Source of the DNA: JBKQWK01 sp052139595
GTDB lineage: Bacteria; Actinomycetota; Thermoleophilia; UBA2241
Direction: 5' to 3'
DNA: 9,815 nucleotides
Assembly: GCA_052139595.1 (NCBI GenBank)
Contig: JBKQWK010000117.1
Coordinates: 1 to 9,815, forward strand
In this document: piece after piece, positions 1-7,323 of the stretch
How positions within the stretch are numbered: the first letter of the stretch is position 1
How the letters are laid out: each line of letters starts with the position of its first letter
Position numbers and translations under genes: made by a program
Notes under the pieces: generated by a model
What the model was told of the DNA's origin: nothing
The model's input: the letters and a program-made list of their open reading frames with translations, nothing else
Database searches by the model: none

Positions 1-1121
1 GGCGCCAGCGCCGGCACAAGTGCGGGCGGGCGCGTACCGGCGGCGTCGCCGCCGGGTAGTCGCCAACCGGCCGGGTCGCGGTAGAAGCCAACCCGCGTCA
101 GATAGCCGACCAGCAGGTCGCCCAAGCGCTCATCGCTCAGATTGCGGATGAAACGACCATTCATCCAGGTGAGCTTCTCGGGATCGAAGATGCTGGCGCT
201 GGTACCCAGCTTTTCGACGTCAAACTCGCGCACAATGTCGGCCAGCGACCACGACACCATCGACTCGTCGAACTCGCTGCCGAGAAAGCAGAGGTAGTTG
301 CGCACCACATCGACGATGTACCCCTGCGCCGTGAGTTCTTCGAGCTGGGTCGAACCGTGGCGCTTGCTCAGTTTCTTACGATCGGTGCCAAAGAGCAGCG
401 GCATGTGCAGAAAGTGCGGCACCGGCGCGCCCAGGGCGTGGTAGATGACGATCTGCTTAGGCGTGTTGCTGAGGTGATCGTCACCGCGAATGACGTGGGT
501 GATCTCCATCGTCACGTCGTCGACAACGACGGCGAGGTTGTAGGTAACGCTGCCGTCTGAACGTTGCACGATGAAGTCGCCGATGGTGGCATTGTCGAAC
601 TCCACCGGGTCACGCAGCATGTCGGCGAAGACGGTCTTACCGGGCGGCACTTTGAAGCGCAGTGTGTACGGCTCGCCGGCCGCTTGGCGGCGGGCGACTT
701 CGTCGGCCGCCAAGTCGCGGCAGCGACCGCCGTACACCCAGGCTCGCTTTTCGGCCTGGGCCGCCCGACGCTCGCTTTCCAGTTCAGCCGGTGTGCAGAA
801 GCAGGGGTACAGGTGACCGCCAGCGAGCAGACGCTCGATGTAGTCGTGGTAGATACCGCTGCGCTCGGTCTGACGATACGGGCCGTGCGGGCCCGGCGCG
901 CCCGGCCCTTCGTCCCAGTCAAGACCCATCTCGCGCAGGGCACTGATGATCTGCGCGATCGCCTCGTCGGTGCTGCGCGACGGGTCGGTGTCTTCGATGC
1001 GCAGCAGGAAGGCGCCGCCCTTCTGACGAGCGAAGATATAGTTGTACAGGCCCGTGCGAGCGCTGCCGAGATGCAGGTACCCGGTCGGAGACGGAGCAAA
1101 GCGAACGCGAACATCAGTCAT
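1..1121 (-). CDS. gltX: Glutamyl-tRNA synthetase, C-terminus cut by window edge
   Basis: Class I aminoacyl-tRNA synthetase that charges tRNA-Glu with glutamate in the cytosol. 373 codons are present; the family is usually about 470-490 aa, so roughly the last 100 residues (anticodon-binding domain) lie beyond position 1. Seen: N-terminus MTDVRVRFAPSPTGYLHLGS with the HIGH-type motif as HLGS (residues 17-20); RIEDTDPSRS after it; a CxC...YxxxC zinc-like set at C107, C109, Y130 and C134; IRGDDHLSNT; and the KMSKS loop as KLSKR (250-254) followed by HGS. The ATG at 1121 is chosen because the conserved FAPSPTG begins at residue 8 and an in-frame stop lies close upstream. No strong Shine-Dalgarno is visible. 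It is transcribed divergently from etfB, with a TATAAT about 115 nt upstream. Discriminating versus non-discriminating specificity cannot be told from this part. Identity is certain from the motifs. Confidence 0.97.
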   Translation of the reverse strand, partial: MTDVRVRFAPSPTGYLHLGSARTGLYNYIFARQKGGAFLLRIEDTDPSRSTDEAIAQIISALREMGLDWDEGPGAPGPHGPYRQTERSGIYHDYIERLLAGGHLYPCFCTPAELESERRAAQAEKRAWVYGGRCRDLAADEVARRQAAGEPYTLRFKVPPGKTVFADMLRDPVEFDNATIGDFIVQRSDGSVTYNLAVVVDDVTMEITHVIRGDDHLSNTPKQIVIYHALGAPVPHFLHMPLLFGTDRKKLSKRHGSTQLEELTAQGYIVDVVRNYLCFLGSEFDESMVSWSLADIVREFDVEKLGTSASIFDPEKLTWMNGRFIRNLSDERLGDLLVGYLTRVGFYRDPAGWRLPGGDAAGTRPPALVPALA

Positions 1122-1193
1122 GACGCGTTATCTTACCCCATGTTCGTCCGCGACTTGCCGCTGCAGGCAGCGACCTTGGCGCCACCTTTCTGA

Positions 1194-1223
1194 TTGGCGA
1201 TGCACGTCTTTCTCTACTACGGT
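1194..1223 (+). promoter_or_regulatory. Weak candidate promoter of etfBA operon
   Basis: TTGGCG (1194-1199) and TACGGT (1218-1223), separated by 18 nt, resemble a sigma-70-type promoter of the loose TAnnnT kind. A start near 1230 would give a leader of about 35 nt to etfB. An alternative -10, TACGAT, lies at 1223-1228 without a well-spaced -35. The match is modest, and the placement relies mainly on the need for a promoter between the divergent genes. Confidence 0.27.
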
Positions 1224-1231
1224 ACGATACC
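1221..1231. repeat. Short inverted repeat GGTAcgaTACC
   Basis: A perfect 4-bp dyad around a 3-nt centre lies in the divergent promoter region. It overlaps the downstream part of the candidate etfB -10 and the expected transcription start of gltX. It could be part of an operator or a small leader hairpin. It is short enough to be chance. Confidence 0.2.
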
Positions 1232-1237
1232 TGCTCA

Positions 1238-1265
1238 ATTATACGGGCGAGGGTAGTGAGGCAAA
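1238..1265 (-). promoter_or_regulatory. Candidate gltX promoter
   Basis: On the minus strand there is a perfect -10 hexamer TATAAT (1238-1243), preceded after a 16-nt spacer by TTTGCC (1260-1265) as a partial -35. Transcription would begin near 1231 and leave a leader of about 110 nt before the gltX ATG. The -35 abuts the etfB start codon on the other strand, so the two transcription units are packed back to back. In DNA this GC-rich an exact TATAAT is unlikely by chance, but no experimental support is available. Confidence 0.5.
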
Positions 1266-2176
1266 TGAGTCTGCGTATCATCGTGCTGGTCAAGCAGGTG
1301 CCCGACACGCACAACGTGACCGGCGAGGCCATGAAGGAGGACGGCACGGTCAACCGCGCCGCCCTGCCGGCCGTCTTCAACCCCGAGGACTTGAACGCAC
1401 TGGAAGAAGCGCTGCGCCTGAAGGAACACCACGTCGGCCGCGTCAGCGTGCTGACAATGGGCCCCCCGGCGGCCGTGCAGGTGCTGCGCGAGTCGCTCTA
1501 CCGCGGCGCCGACGAAGTCGTTCTGCTCAGTGACGCCGCCTTCGCCGGCGCCGACACCCTGGCGACAAGCTACGCCCTCAGCCTCGCCATCGCCAAGATG
1601 GGCGAGTTCGATCTGGTCCTCTGTGGTCGTCAGGCGATCGACGGTGACACAGCTCAGGTCGGTCCACAGACGGCCGAGAAACTCGGTGTACCGCAGATCA
1701 CCGGCGTCACGTCGATTGACGAACTCGACGACCTCGCCGATGCGCTCACGGCGACCCGCTCCATCGAGGGCGGCTTCGAGACCCTGCGCGTACAGCTGCC
1801 GGCCCTGCTCACGATCGCCGACGAAGCCAACGAACCGCGACCGGCGAGCGTCAAGCTGGTCATGACCTACAAAAGCATCGCCGCCGAAAGCTTTCTCGAC
1901 TACGACGATGCCTACCTTGACCCGCAGAGCGACGAGGCGCAGGTCTGCATGCTCGACCGTCACGGCAACCCGGTGTGTCGGGCGAAAGTCGTGCACTGGG
2001 GCATGGATGCGCTCGGCGCCGACCGCGAGCTGCTCGGCCTGCGCGGCTCGCCGACGCGGGTGAAGAAGATCGACAGCGTCGTCCTGGCGGCCGCCGAAAC
2101 CCGGCTCGTCGAGCCGACGGACGAAGGTGTCGCCGGGCTCGTACACGAGCTGATCGGGGAGCACATCCTTGGCTAG
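1265..2176 (+). CDS. etfB: Electron transfer flavoprotein subunit beta (EtfB/FixA family, bifurcation-type clade)
   Basis: Small subunit of the heterodimeric electron transfer flavoprotein; with EtfA it accepts electrons from acyl-CoA dehydrogenase. 303 aa from ATG 1265. This start puts the conserved IIVLVKQVPDT immediately at the N-terminus, whereas the in-frame GTG at 1256 would add only MRQ. GAGGG and TGAGG lie just upstream as possible ribosome sites. Seen: NPEDLNALEEALRLKE (from N39), the nucleotide-loop segment GRQAIDGDTAQVGP (121-134), and the ETF-beta signature region RSIEGGFET...LPALLT (165-183). The GDTAQVGP form matches EtfB proteins of clostridial and FixA-like ETFs, in which this pocket binds a second FAD. 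Mitochondrial-type EtfB has a DDCNQTGQ-like segment and binds AMP. That this protein bifurcates electrons is inference; the family assignment is firm. The gene overlaps the etfA start by 8 nt, implying translational coupling. Confidence 0.95.
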   Translation: MSLRIIVLVKQVPDTHNVTGEAMKEDGTVNRAALPAVFNPEDLNALEEALRLKEHHVGRVSVLTMGPPAAVQVLRESLYRGADEVVLLSDAAFAGADTLATSYALSLAIAKMGEFDLVLCGRQAIDGDTAQVGPQTAEKLGVPQITGVTSIDELDDLADALTATRSIEGGFETLRVQLPALLTIADEANEPRPASVKLVMTYKSIAAESFLDYDDAYLDPQSDEAQVCMLDRHGNPVCRAKVVHWGMDALGADRELLGLRGSPTRVKKIDSVVLAAAETRLVEPTDEGVAGLVHELIGEHILG

Positions 2177-3320
2177 CGAGGACGAAGTGAAGGGGCCCGG
2201 CAAGGCGGACGGCGCGCAGGGCTCCGGCAAAGCCGGCGCCGGCCGCGCGCCGCGCCACGAAGTCTGGGTGGTCGCTGAACTCAACGCCGGCCGCATCGCC
2301 GACGTCAGCCTTGAGCTGCTCGGTCGCGCCCGCGAGCTGGCCGACGAACTCGGCGCTGATGTCGGCGCCGTCCTCATCGGCCGCGGCGCCGCCGACGTCG
2401 CGCCGGCCGCCTTCGGCCGCGGCGCCGACACTGCCTACGTAATCGCGCACGAGTGTCTTGACGCCTACCTCGCCTCGCCGTACGCCCACATCGTCGCCGA
2501 GCTGGCGCGCCGCCACGAACCGCAGATCGTGCTCTTCGGCGCCACCAGCAGCGGCCGCGACCTGGCGCCACGCGTCGCCAGCACCCTGCGCTGCGGTCTG
2601 ACCGCCGACTGCACCGACCTGCGCATTGGCGAGCACAGCACAAAGACCGAGAGCTTTAACAACATCCTGCTGCAGATTCGCCCGGCTTTTGGCGGCAACA
2701 TCATCGCCACCATCGTCACACCTGAGCATCGGCCACAGATGGCAACGGTACGCGAAGGCGTCATGCGCCTGCCGGACCCTGAGCCCTCGCGCTCAGGGCG
2801 CACCATCGCCGTGCCGGTCGAGCGCCATGCCAGCACCCTGCACAGCGGCAACGGCAAACCGGCCGTTGCCGGCGGCGCCATCATCCTCGACGACGAGGAC
2901 TTTCTCGTCGAGCTGCTGCACCGCGAACAGCAACCGAAGAAGGTCGACCTGAAGGGAGCGCGGGTGATCGTCGCCGGCGGCGCCGGCGCCGGCACGCGCG
3001 CCGCCTGGGATCTCATCCACGAACTCGCTGCGTCGCTGGGCGGCGTGGTTGGCGCCAGCCGCGCCGCCGTCGACGGCGGCTGGGTCAGTCGCGAACATCA
3101 AGTCGGCCAGACGGGCACCACAGTGCGGCCCAAGCTCTACATTGCCGCCGGCATATCGGGCAGCATCCAGCACCGCGCCGGCATGGACGAGAGCGCTCGC
3201 ATTTTGGCCATCAACACCGACCCGCTGGCGCCGATCTTCGCCGTCGCCCACTACGGCATCATCGGCGACCTGAACGAGGTCATCCCCAAGCTGATTACGG
3301 CCTACCGGAGCAAGGCATGA
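2169..3320 (+). CDS. etfA: Electron transfer flavoprotein subunit alpha
   Basis: FAD-binding large subunit of ETF, 383 aa from TTG 2169. That start overlaps the end of etfB and has GGGGAG 7 nt upstream. A GTG at 2187 with GAGG upstream is a good alternative and would shorten the protein by 6 residues. About 30 residues rich in Gly, Lys and Ala precede the usual EtfA start (VWVVAELNAGRI), so the true start could be later. N-terminal domain: LFGATSSGRDLAPRVA, LTADCTDL, LLQIRPAFGGNIIATIV, RPQMATVREGVM, in the style of bifurcating-type EtfA. C-terminal FAD domain from about residue 264: VGASRAAVD with R298, QVGQTG with T315, and YIAAGISGSIQH with H335. The loop usually written SGGRG reads AGGAG here, with Ala at 272 in place of Arg. 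No ferredoxin domain is fused. The gene overlaps the dehydrogenase by 4 nt (ATGA). Confidence 0.95.
   Translation: MASEDEVKGPGKADGAQGSGKAGAGRAPRHEVWVVAELNAGRIADVSLELLGRARELADELGADVGAVLIGRGAADVAPAAFGRGADTAYVIAHECLDAYLASPYAHIVAELARRHEPQIVLFGATSSGRDLAPRVASTLRCGLTADCTDLRIGEHSTKTESFNNILLQIRPAFGGNIIATIVTPEHRPQMATVREGVMRLPDPEPSRSGRTIAVPVERHASTLHSGNGKPAVAGGAIILDDEDFLVELLHREQQPKKVDLKGARVIVAGGAGAGTRAAWDLIHELAASLGGVVGASRAAVDGGWVSREHQVGQTGTTVRPKLYIAAGISGSIQHRAGMDESARILAINTDPLAPIFAVAHYGIIGDLNEVIPKLITAYRSKA
2378..2427 (+). repeat. 14-nt direct repeat inside etfA
   Basis: CGGCCGCGGCGCCG occurs at 2378-2391 and again at 2414-2427. The 36-nt offset keeps frame, so both copies encode Gly-Arg-Gly-Ala. The segment aligns by eye with other EtfA proteins without an evident insertion, so this is most likely GC-rich codon bias rather than a mobile or regulatory repeat. 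Confidence 0.4.
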
Positions 3321-5029
3321 GCAACTTCTACAGCGATAACGCGGACCTTGCCGCCCAGCTCGAGCGTCTCAACCTGGCGCACGTGGTCGAGCTGCGTGAA
3401 GACGGTTTCGCGCAGGCGCACGACTTCGCCTACGCGCCGGTCGACCTGGCCGACGCGCTCGACTCGTACCGACGCGCCCTCGAGATCGTCGGCGAGATCA
3501 GCGCCGAGTTCGTCGCCCCGCGGGCCGAGGACGTCGATCGTGACGGCAGCCAGCTGATCGACGGCGAGGTCATCTACGCCGCCGGCATCAGCGCCGCGCT
3601 CGAACGCTTGCGCCAGGCCGACCTCATGGGCATCACGCTGCCACGCCGCTACGGCGGCCTCAACTTCCCGGTCACCGTCAGCACAATGGTCATGGAGATC
3701 GTCTCGCGTGCCGATGCGGCGCTGATGAACGTCTTCGGCCTGCAGGACATCGCCGAGACCGTCAACAAGTTCGCCGACGACGACCTCAAGCAGGAGCTTC
3801 TGCCGCGCTTCGCCAGTGGCGAGGTCACCGGCAGCATGGCCCTCACCGAGCCCGAGGCCGGCAGCGACTTGCAGAACGTGCAGCTCAAGGCAGCGCTGGG
3901 CGACGACGGCACCTGGCGTCTCACCGGCGTGAAACGCTTCATCACCAACGGCTGCGGTCAAGTGAGCCTGGTCCTGGCGCGCAGCGAAGAAGGGACCAGC
4001 GATGCTCGTGGCCTGAGCATGTTCGTCTATGAGCGCGACCAGCACATGCGCATCCGCCGCCTTGAAGACAAACTCGGTATTCACGGCTCACCAACCTGCG
4101 AACTTGAGTTCAACGCGGCGCCGGCGCGGCTCGTCGGCGAGCGCCGGCGCGGCCTCACCACCTACGTCATGAGCCTCATGAACGGCGCCCGTCTGGCGAT
4201 CGCCGCCCAGGCTCAGGGCATCGCCGAGGCCGCCTACCGGGCCGCCTCCAAGTATGCCGGCGAACGGGTGCAGTTCGGCGGCCCGATCAAGAACCTGACG
4301 GCAGTCGCAAGCATGCTGGCCGACATGAAGGTAAGTATCGAGGCCAGCCGCGCCCTGCTCTACGAGACGGCGCTCATCGTCGATATGAAAGAAGAGCTTG
4401 AGCGCCTGGCCCAGCGCCAACCGGAGCGCACCGGCGAGCTGCGCGGCGAACTCAAGAAGTACACTCGCCTCGCCGCGCTCTACACGCCACTGTGCAAAGC
4501 CTGTGCCACCGAGATGGCCAACACGGTTACCTACGACAGCCTGCAGGTGCACGGCGGCTCCGGCTACATGCGCGACTTCGCCGTCGAACGCCACGCCCGC
4601 GACGCACGCATCACGAACATCTACGAAGGCACCACGCAGCTGCAGGTAGTCGCCGCGATCGGCGGCGTGCTCGGTGGCACCCTGAGTGACCGACTGGACG
4701 ACTACGACGCCGCCGACCTCAGCGCGACCCCCGACCTGCACGAGCGGCTGCGTACCGCGCGGGCGCAGCTCGCCGCGGCGATCGCCCACGTGCGCGCTAT
4801 CAACGAAGAGCGGTTTCGCGATTACCACGCGCCGCGACTCGTCACCATGGCCACCGACATCGTCTGCGCCTACCTGATGCTTCGCGACGCTCAGACCGAG
4901 GCCCGCAAACTCCTGGCGGCGCGGCACTTTATCGCCGCCATGACAGCCCGCGTCGCGGCGTCGTCCTCTTCAGTGCTGAACAGTGACCCCAGCGCCCTCG
5001 ACAGCTTGGCGGCTCTAAGCAGCGACTAG
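3317..5029 (+). CDS. Long-form acyl-CoA dehydrogenase (FAD-dependent, ETF-linked)
   Basis: Flavoprotein dehydrogenase that introduces a trans-2 double bond into an acyl-CoA and passes electrons to ETF; its substrate cannot be read from sequence. 570 aa, against about 380 for the ordinary family. Seen: an N-terminal extension of roughly 45 residues; the FAD/substrate motif MALTEPEAGSD (174-184); VKRFITNG (205-212); and the C-terminal NIYEGTTQLQ with E437 at the position of the catalytic base of most family members. Extra parts are a charged helix-like insertion at about 357-380, within the helical domain that normally runs from YETA to KxYTR, and a C-terminal helical extension at about 450-570. 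The ATG overlaps the etfA stop, with GGAG 6 nt upstream, so it is almost surely co-translated with the ETF genes. Such long dehydrogenases occur elsewhere beside etfBA of this type. Butyryl/short-chain or aromatic-pathway acyl-CoAs are possible substrates, but this is a guess. Confidence 0.93.
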   Translation: MSNFYSDNADLAAQLERLNLAHVVELREDGFAQAHDFAYAPVDLADALDSYRRALEIVGEISAEFVAPRAEDVDRDGSQLIDGEVIYAAGISAALERLRQADLMGITLPRRYGGLNFPVTVSTMVMEIVSRADAALMNVFGLQDIAETVNKFADDDLKQELLPRFASGEVTGSMALTEPEAGSDLQNVQLKAALGDDGTWRLTGVKRFITNGCGQVSLVLARSEEGTSDARGLSMFVYERDQHMRIRRLEDKLGIHGSPTCELEFNAAPARLVGERRRGLTTYVMSLMNGARLAIAAQAQGIAEAAYRAASKYAGERVQFGGPIKNLTAVASMLADMKVSIEASRALLYETALIVDMKEELERLAQRQPERTGELRGELKKYTRLAALYTPLCKACATEMANTVTYDSLQVHGGSGYMRDFAVERHARDARITNIYEGTTQLQVVAAIGGVLGGTLSDRLDDYDAADLSATPDLHERLRTARAQLAAAIAHVRAINEERFRDYHAPRLVTMATDIVCAYLMLRDAQTEARKLLAARHFIAAMTARVAASSSSVLNSDPSALDSLAALSSD

Positions 5030-5076
5030 GCTATTCTGAGTCGCCAGTCAGACGCCGCGATCCTCGACCACGGCGA
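5030..5076. other. Convergent intergenic gap, no clear terminator
   Basis: 47 nt separate the stops of the dehydrogenase and the leftmost cyclase gene. Two weak dyads are visible: TCTGA (5035-5039) with TCAGA (5048-5052), and CGCCG (5053-5057) with CGGCG (5071-5075). Neither is followed by a T run on either strand, so an intrinsic terminator is not convincing. If transcription stops here it is by a weak bidirectional hairpin or by Rho. Confidence 0.3.
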
Positions 5077-7290
5077 TCAGCCGCCGTACACCTCGACGCG
5101 ATTCTTGCCCTTGCGCTTGGCTACGTAGAGCGCCACATCGGCGTGGGCCACCAGTTCGCTCGCCGAGTCAGCCAGAAACGGATAGCTGGCGACGCCGATA
5201 CTGGCGGTGAGGCTGCCTGACCCATCAGACCCGTTGACGGCAAAGTTCGTCGCGGCGATTGCCCCACTGATGCGCTCGGCGACGTCGTCGGCACCCGGTG
5301 AGTCGGCCGAACCTTCGGCGCCGAAGTCGACGTCGGCGCCGACAGGAGCACCGCCGACACCGAAGTCGCCAAGACGAAGTTGTTCCAGTGCTCGATAGAG
5401 ACGCCCGCCCACGATCTCCGCCTTGCTGGTTGTGGTATTGGGCAGCAGGACGACGAATTCTTCGCCGCCGTACCTGCCGGCAAGATCGATGTTGCGGCGT
5501 ACCTGGGCGCGCAGAATGCGGCCGACCTCACGCAGGGCCTCGTCGCCCGCGACATGGCCGTAGTGATCATTGAAACGCTTGAAGTCGTCGAGGTCGAGCA
5601 TGAGCAGGCTCAGTGGTGAGCCATACCGTTGAGCACGAGCAACCTCCTGATCGAGCCGATCATAGAAGTAGCGATGGTTGTACAGACCAGTTAGTCCATC
5701 GGTGATCGCTTGCGCCTCAATTCTGCTCACCAGTCTCGCATTGACGATCGCCACCGCGGCCTGCTCGGCGATGGCGGCAGCGATTTCGCGCTCATCGTCA
5801 CTGAAGTGCCGCTCTTCGACGGCCTGGACGAGCACGAGCACGCCAATCGCTTCATCGAAATGCATGAGCGGCACGTTGAGATAGGTGTGGTCGCCATACT
5901 TAAGCATCGTCTGGCGCGTCATCGACGCCAGGTCAGGATCGCTGAAATGTTCCTCCTTGATGTTTCGCTGAGCGATCATTTCGCGATCGGCAGGATAATC
6001 CGACAAAGGGAATGCCTGACCCAGAGATTCAAGGTGGCGCGGGTCGTGTACCCGCTGATACATAGCGACCGGGGTCACGGTATCAGCCTCACGGTCGTAG
6101 GCCTGGATCTGGCACTCGTCACAGCCGAGCACCTCGGCGGCGACGCGAGCCACCGTTTCGAGCACCTCATCGAGTTTCACTTTGGACGAGATGGCGCGAC
6201 TCGAGCGTAGAAGCGCCGCCAGACGGGCGGTTCGTCTCTCATTAGCGTCACGCAGCTGAGCGTTGCGCACGGCGATACCAATCTGATCGCCGAAGGCCTG
6301 CACAAGCTGCACTTCGTCGCCACTGAAATGGCGTTCGTAGCGAGTCTCGATGACCACCAGAAAACCGAGCACCACCCCTTCGGAAGTGAAAGGGACGTTG
6401 AGAATCGACTTCTCACCCCAGCGCCGCATGCTCGCCCGTGCTGCCGCCGAGATGGCGGGGTCGTCGAGCCGCTGCTCGCTTGCCTGACCAGGGTCGAGCA
6501 AGTCTCGACCACCGAGGAACTGCGACAACGGGCAAACGCTGCCGGGCGGGTCGGCGGCGCAGCGGCCCGACCCAGTACCGAAGCTCGCCCGTGTACGCAC
6601 CATCGCTGTAGCAGGGTCAAACTGATAGACGTAAACCATGGGGGCGCCAACCGCCTGGGCGGCATGCTGAGCTACCAGCGGCAGCACATCGTCAAGCACC
6701 ATCGTCGAACTGATTGCTCGTGTTGACTCGAGCAGCGCCGAAATGCGGCGGCGCTCGTCTTCATGATGACGATTGGTGCGTGCATTCTGCACGGCACAGG
6801 CAGCCGGATGCACGACCATGCGGAGCAGCTCCATCTCCTCAGAGTTGTACGTGCGCTCCTCACGCTCGTCGCACAGAACCATGGCACCAACGACTTCGTC
6901 CTCAACCTGCAGCGGCACCCAGAGATCGCTCAGCTCGCCCCAGCGCAGCATGGCTTCGCGCTCGATGGGGTCGAGGCTGGGGTCGCTGATGAGGTCGAGG
7001 CGCGGCTGCCCAGACTCGATCAGCCGGCGGTAGGCGGGGTGCGAGTGCAAACGCTCGACAGTGCCCACATACTCTGCGTCGGCGACGGTTGCTTCGCGCG
7101 CCCAGCAGGCGACGGCAACCAGTGCCTCGTCTTCCGGCAGGTAAGCGAAGAGATCACACTCGCCCACGGCGAACGCTTCCGCAAGACCACGCGCTACGGC
7201 CTGCAAGGCCACATCGAGGTCGAGGCTCGACGTGATGGCGAGGCCGATCTCGAGGGCGACGGCGACGGGGTCGCGTCTGATACTGGACAT
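5077..7290 (-). CDS. Diguanylate cyclase, GAF-GAF-GAF-GGDEF
   Basis: Soluble signalling enzyme, 737 aa, predicted to make cyclic di-GMP from two GTP in the cytosol. No signal peptide or membrane segment is seen. Three GAF sensory domains span about 10-172, 184-347 and 356-520, each opened by a helical linker ending in a (V/L)xLDxxL-like stretch. The GGDEF domain follows from about 524: ITDGLTGLYNHRYF (529-542), LDLDDFKRFNDHYGH with metal Asp, active-site GGEEF (608-612), and C-terminal ALYVAKRKGKNRVEVY. The inhibitory RxxD site is present as RNID (599-602), five residues before GGEEF. An insertion of about 40 residues, rich in Gly, Asp and Ala, sits between LLPNT and AERISGAI. GAF ligands are unknown; a Cys pair (C244, C253) and a CxxC (C390, C393) are visible. 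The ATG at 7290 lies 33 nt after the previous stop with only a weak ribosome site, so it is probably the last gene of the cyclase operon. Confidence 0.93.
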   Translation of the reverse strand: MSSIRRDPVAVALEIGLAITSSLDLDVALQAVARGLAEAFAVGECDLFAYLPEDEALVAVACWAREATVADAEYVGTVERLHSHPAYRRLIESGQPRLDLISDPSLDPIEREAMLRWGELSDLWVPLQVEDEVVGAMVLCDEREERTYNSEEMELLRMVVHPAACAVQNARTNRHHEDERRRISALLESTRAISSTMVLDDVLPLVAQHAAQAVGAPMVYVYQFDPATAMVRTRASFGTGSGRCAADPPGSVCPLSQFLGGRDLLDPGQASEQRLDDPAISAAARASMRRWGEKSILNVPFTSEGVVLGFLVVIETRYERHFSGDEVQLVQAFGDQIGIAVRNAQLRDANERRTARLAALLRSSRAISSKVKLDEVLETVARVAAEVLGCDECQIQAYDREADTVTPVAMYQRVHDPRHLESLGQAFPLSDYPADREMIAQRNIKEEHFSDPDLASMTRQTMLKYGDHTYLNVPLMHFDEAIGVLVLVQAVEERHFSDDEREIAAAIAEQAAVAIVNARLVSRIEAQAITDGLTGLYNHRYFYDRLDQEVARAQRYGSPLSLLMLDLDDFKRFNDHYGHVAGDEALREVGRILRAQVRRNIDLAGRYGGEEFVVLLPNTTTSKAEIVGGRLYRALEQLRLGDFGVGGAPVGADVDFGAEGSADSPGADDVAERISGAIAATNFAVNGSDGSGSLTASIGVASYPFLADSASELVAHADVALYVAKRKGKNRVEVYGG

Positions 7291-7323
7291 GCTGCTAGTT
7301 TACCTGCAACGGTGACGCCACAG

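Noticed and set aside
1133..1141. Two-codon upstream open frame (ATG GGG TAA) in the gltX leader
   Set aside because: So short a frame is likely by chance and has no convincing ribosome site; no attenuator structure was found around it.
564..1193. 209-codon plus-strand open frame opposite gltX, and a 200-codon minus frame at 512-1114
   Set aside because: Both lie over gltX in other frames; the gltX frame from 1121 contains all synthetase motifs in order.
1235..2431. 398-codon open frame antisense to etfB and the start of etfA
   Set aside because: Low-complexity Arg/Ala/Val/Gly composition with no domain; the plus-strand ETF motifs explain the DNA.
2973..2993. GC-only run of alternating GCC/GGC codons in etfA, possible hairpin or slippage site
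   Set aside because: It encodes the glycine-rich FAD loop in frame and the frame continues unbroken; it is explained by codon bias.
4088..4927. 279-codon open frame antisense to the acyl-CoA dehydrogenase (with another at 3302-4084)
   Set aside because: Shadow frames of a gene with clear catalytic motifs; no homology features seen.
7291..7323. 33-nt gap between the two complete cyclase genes as a possible promoter or terminator
   Set aside because: No -10/-35 pair, hairpin or T run seen; it reads as an ordinary intra-operon spacer.
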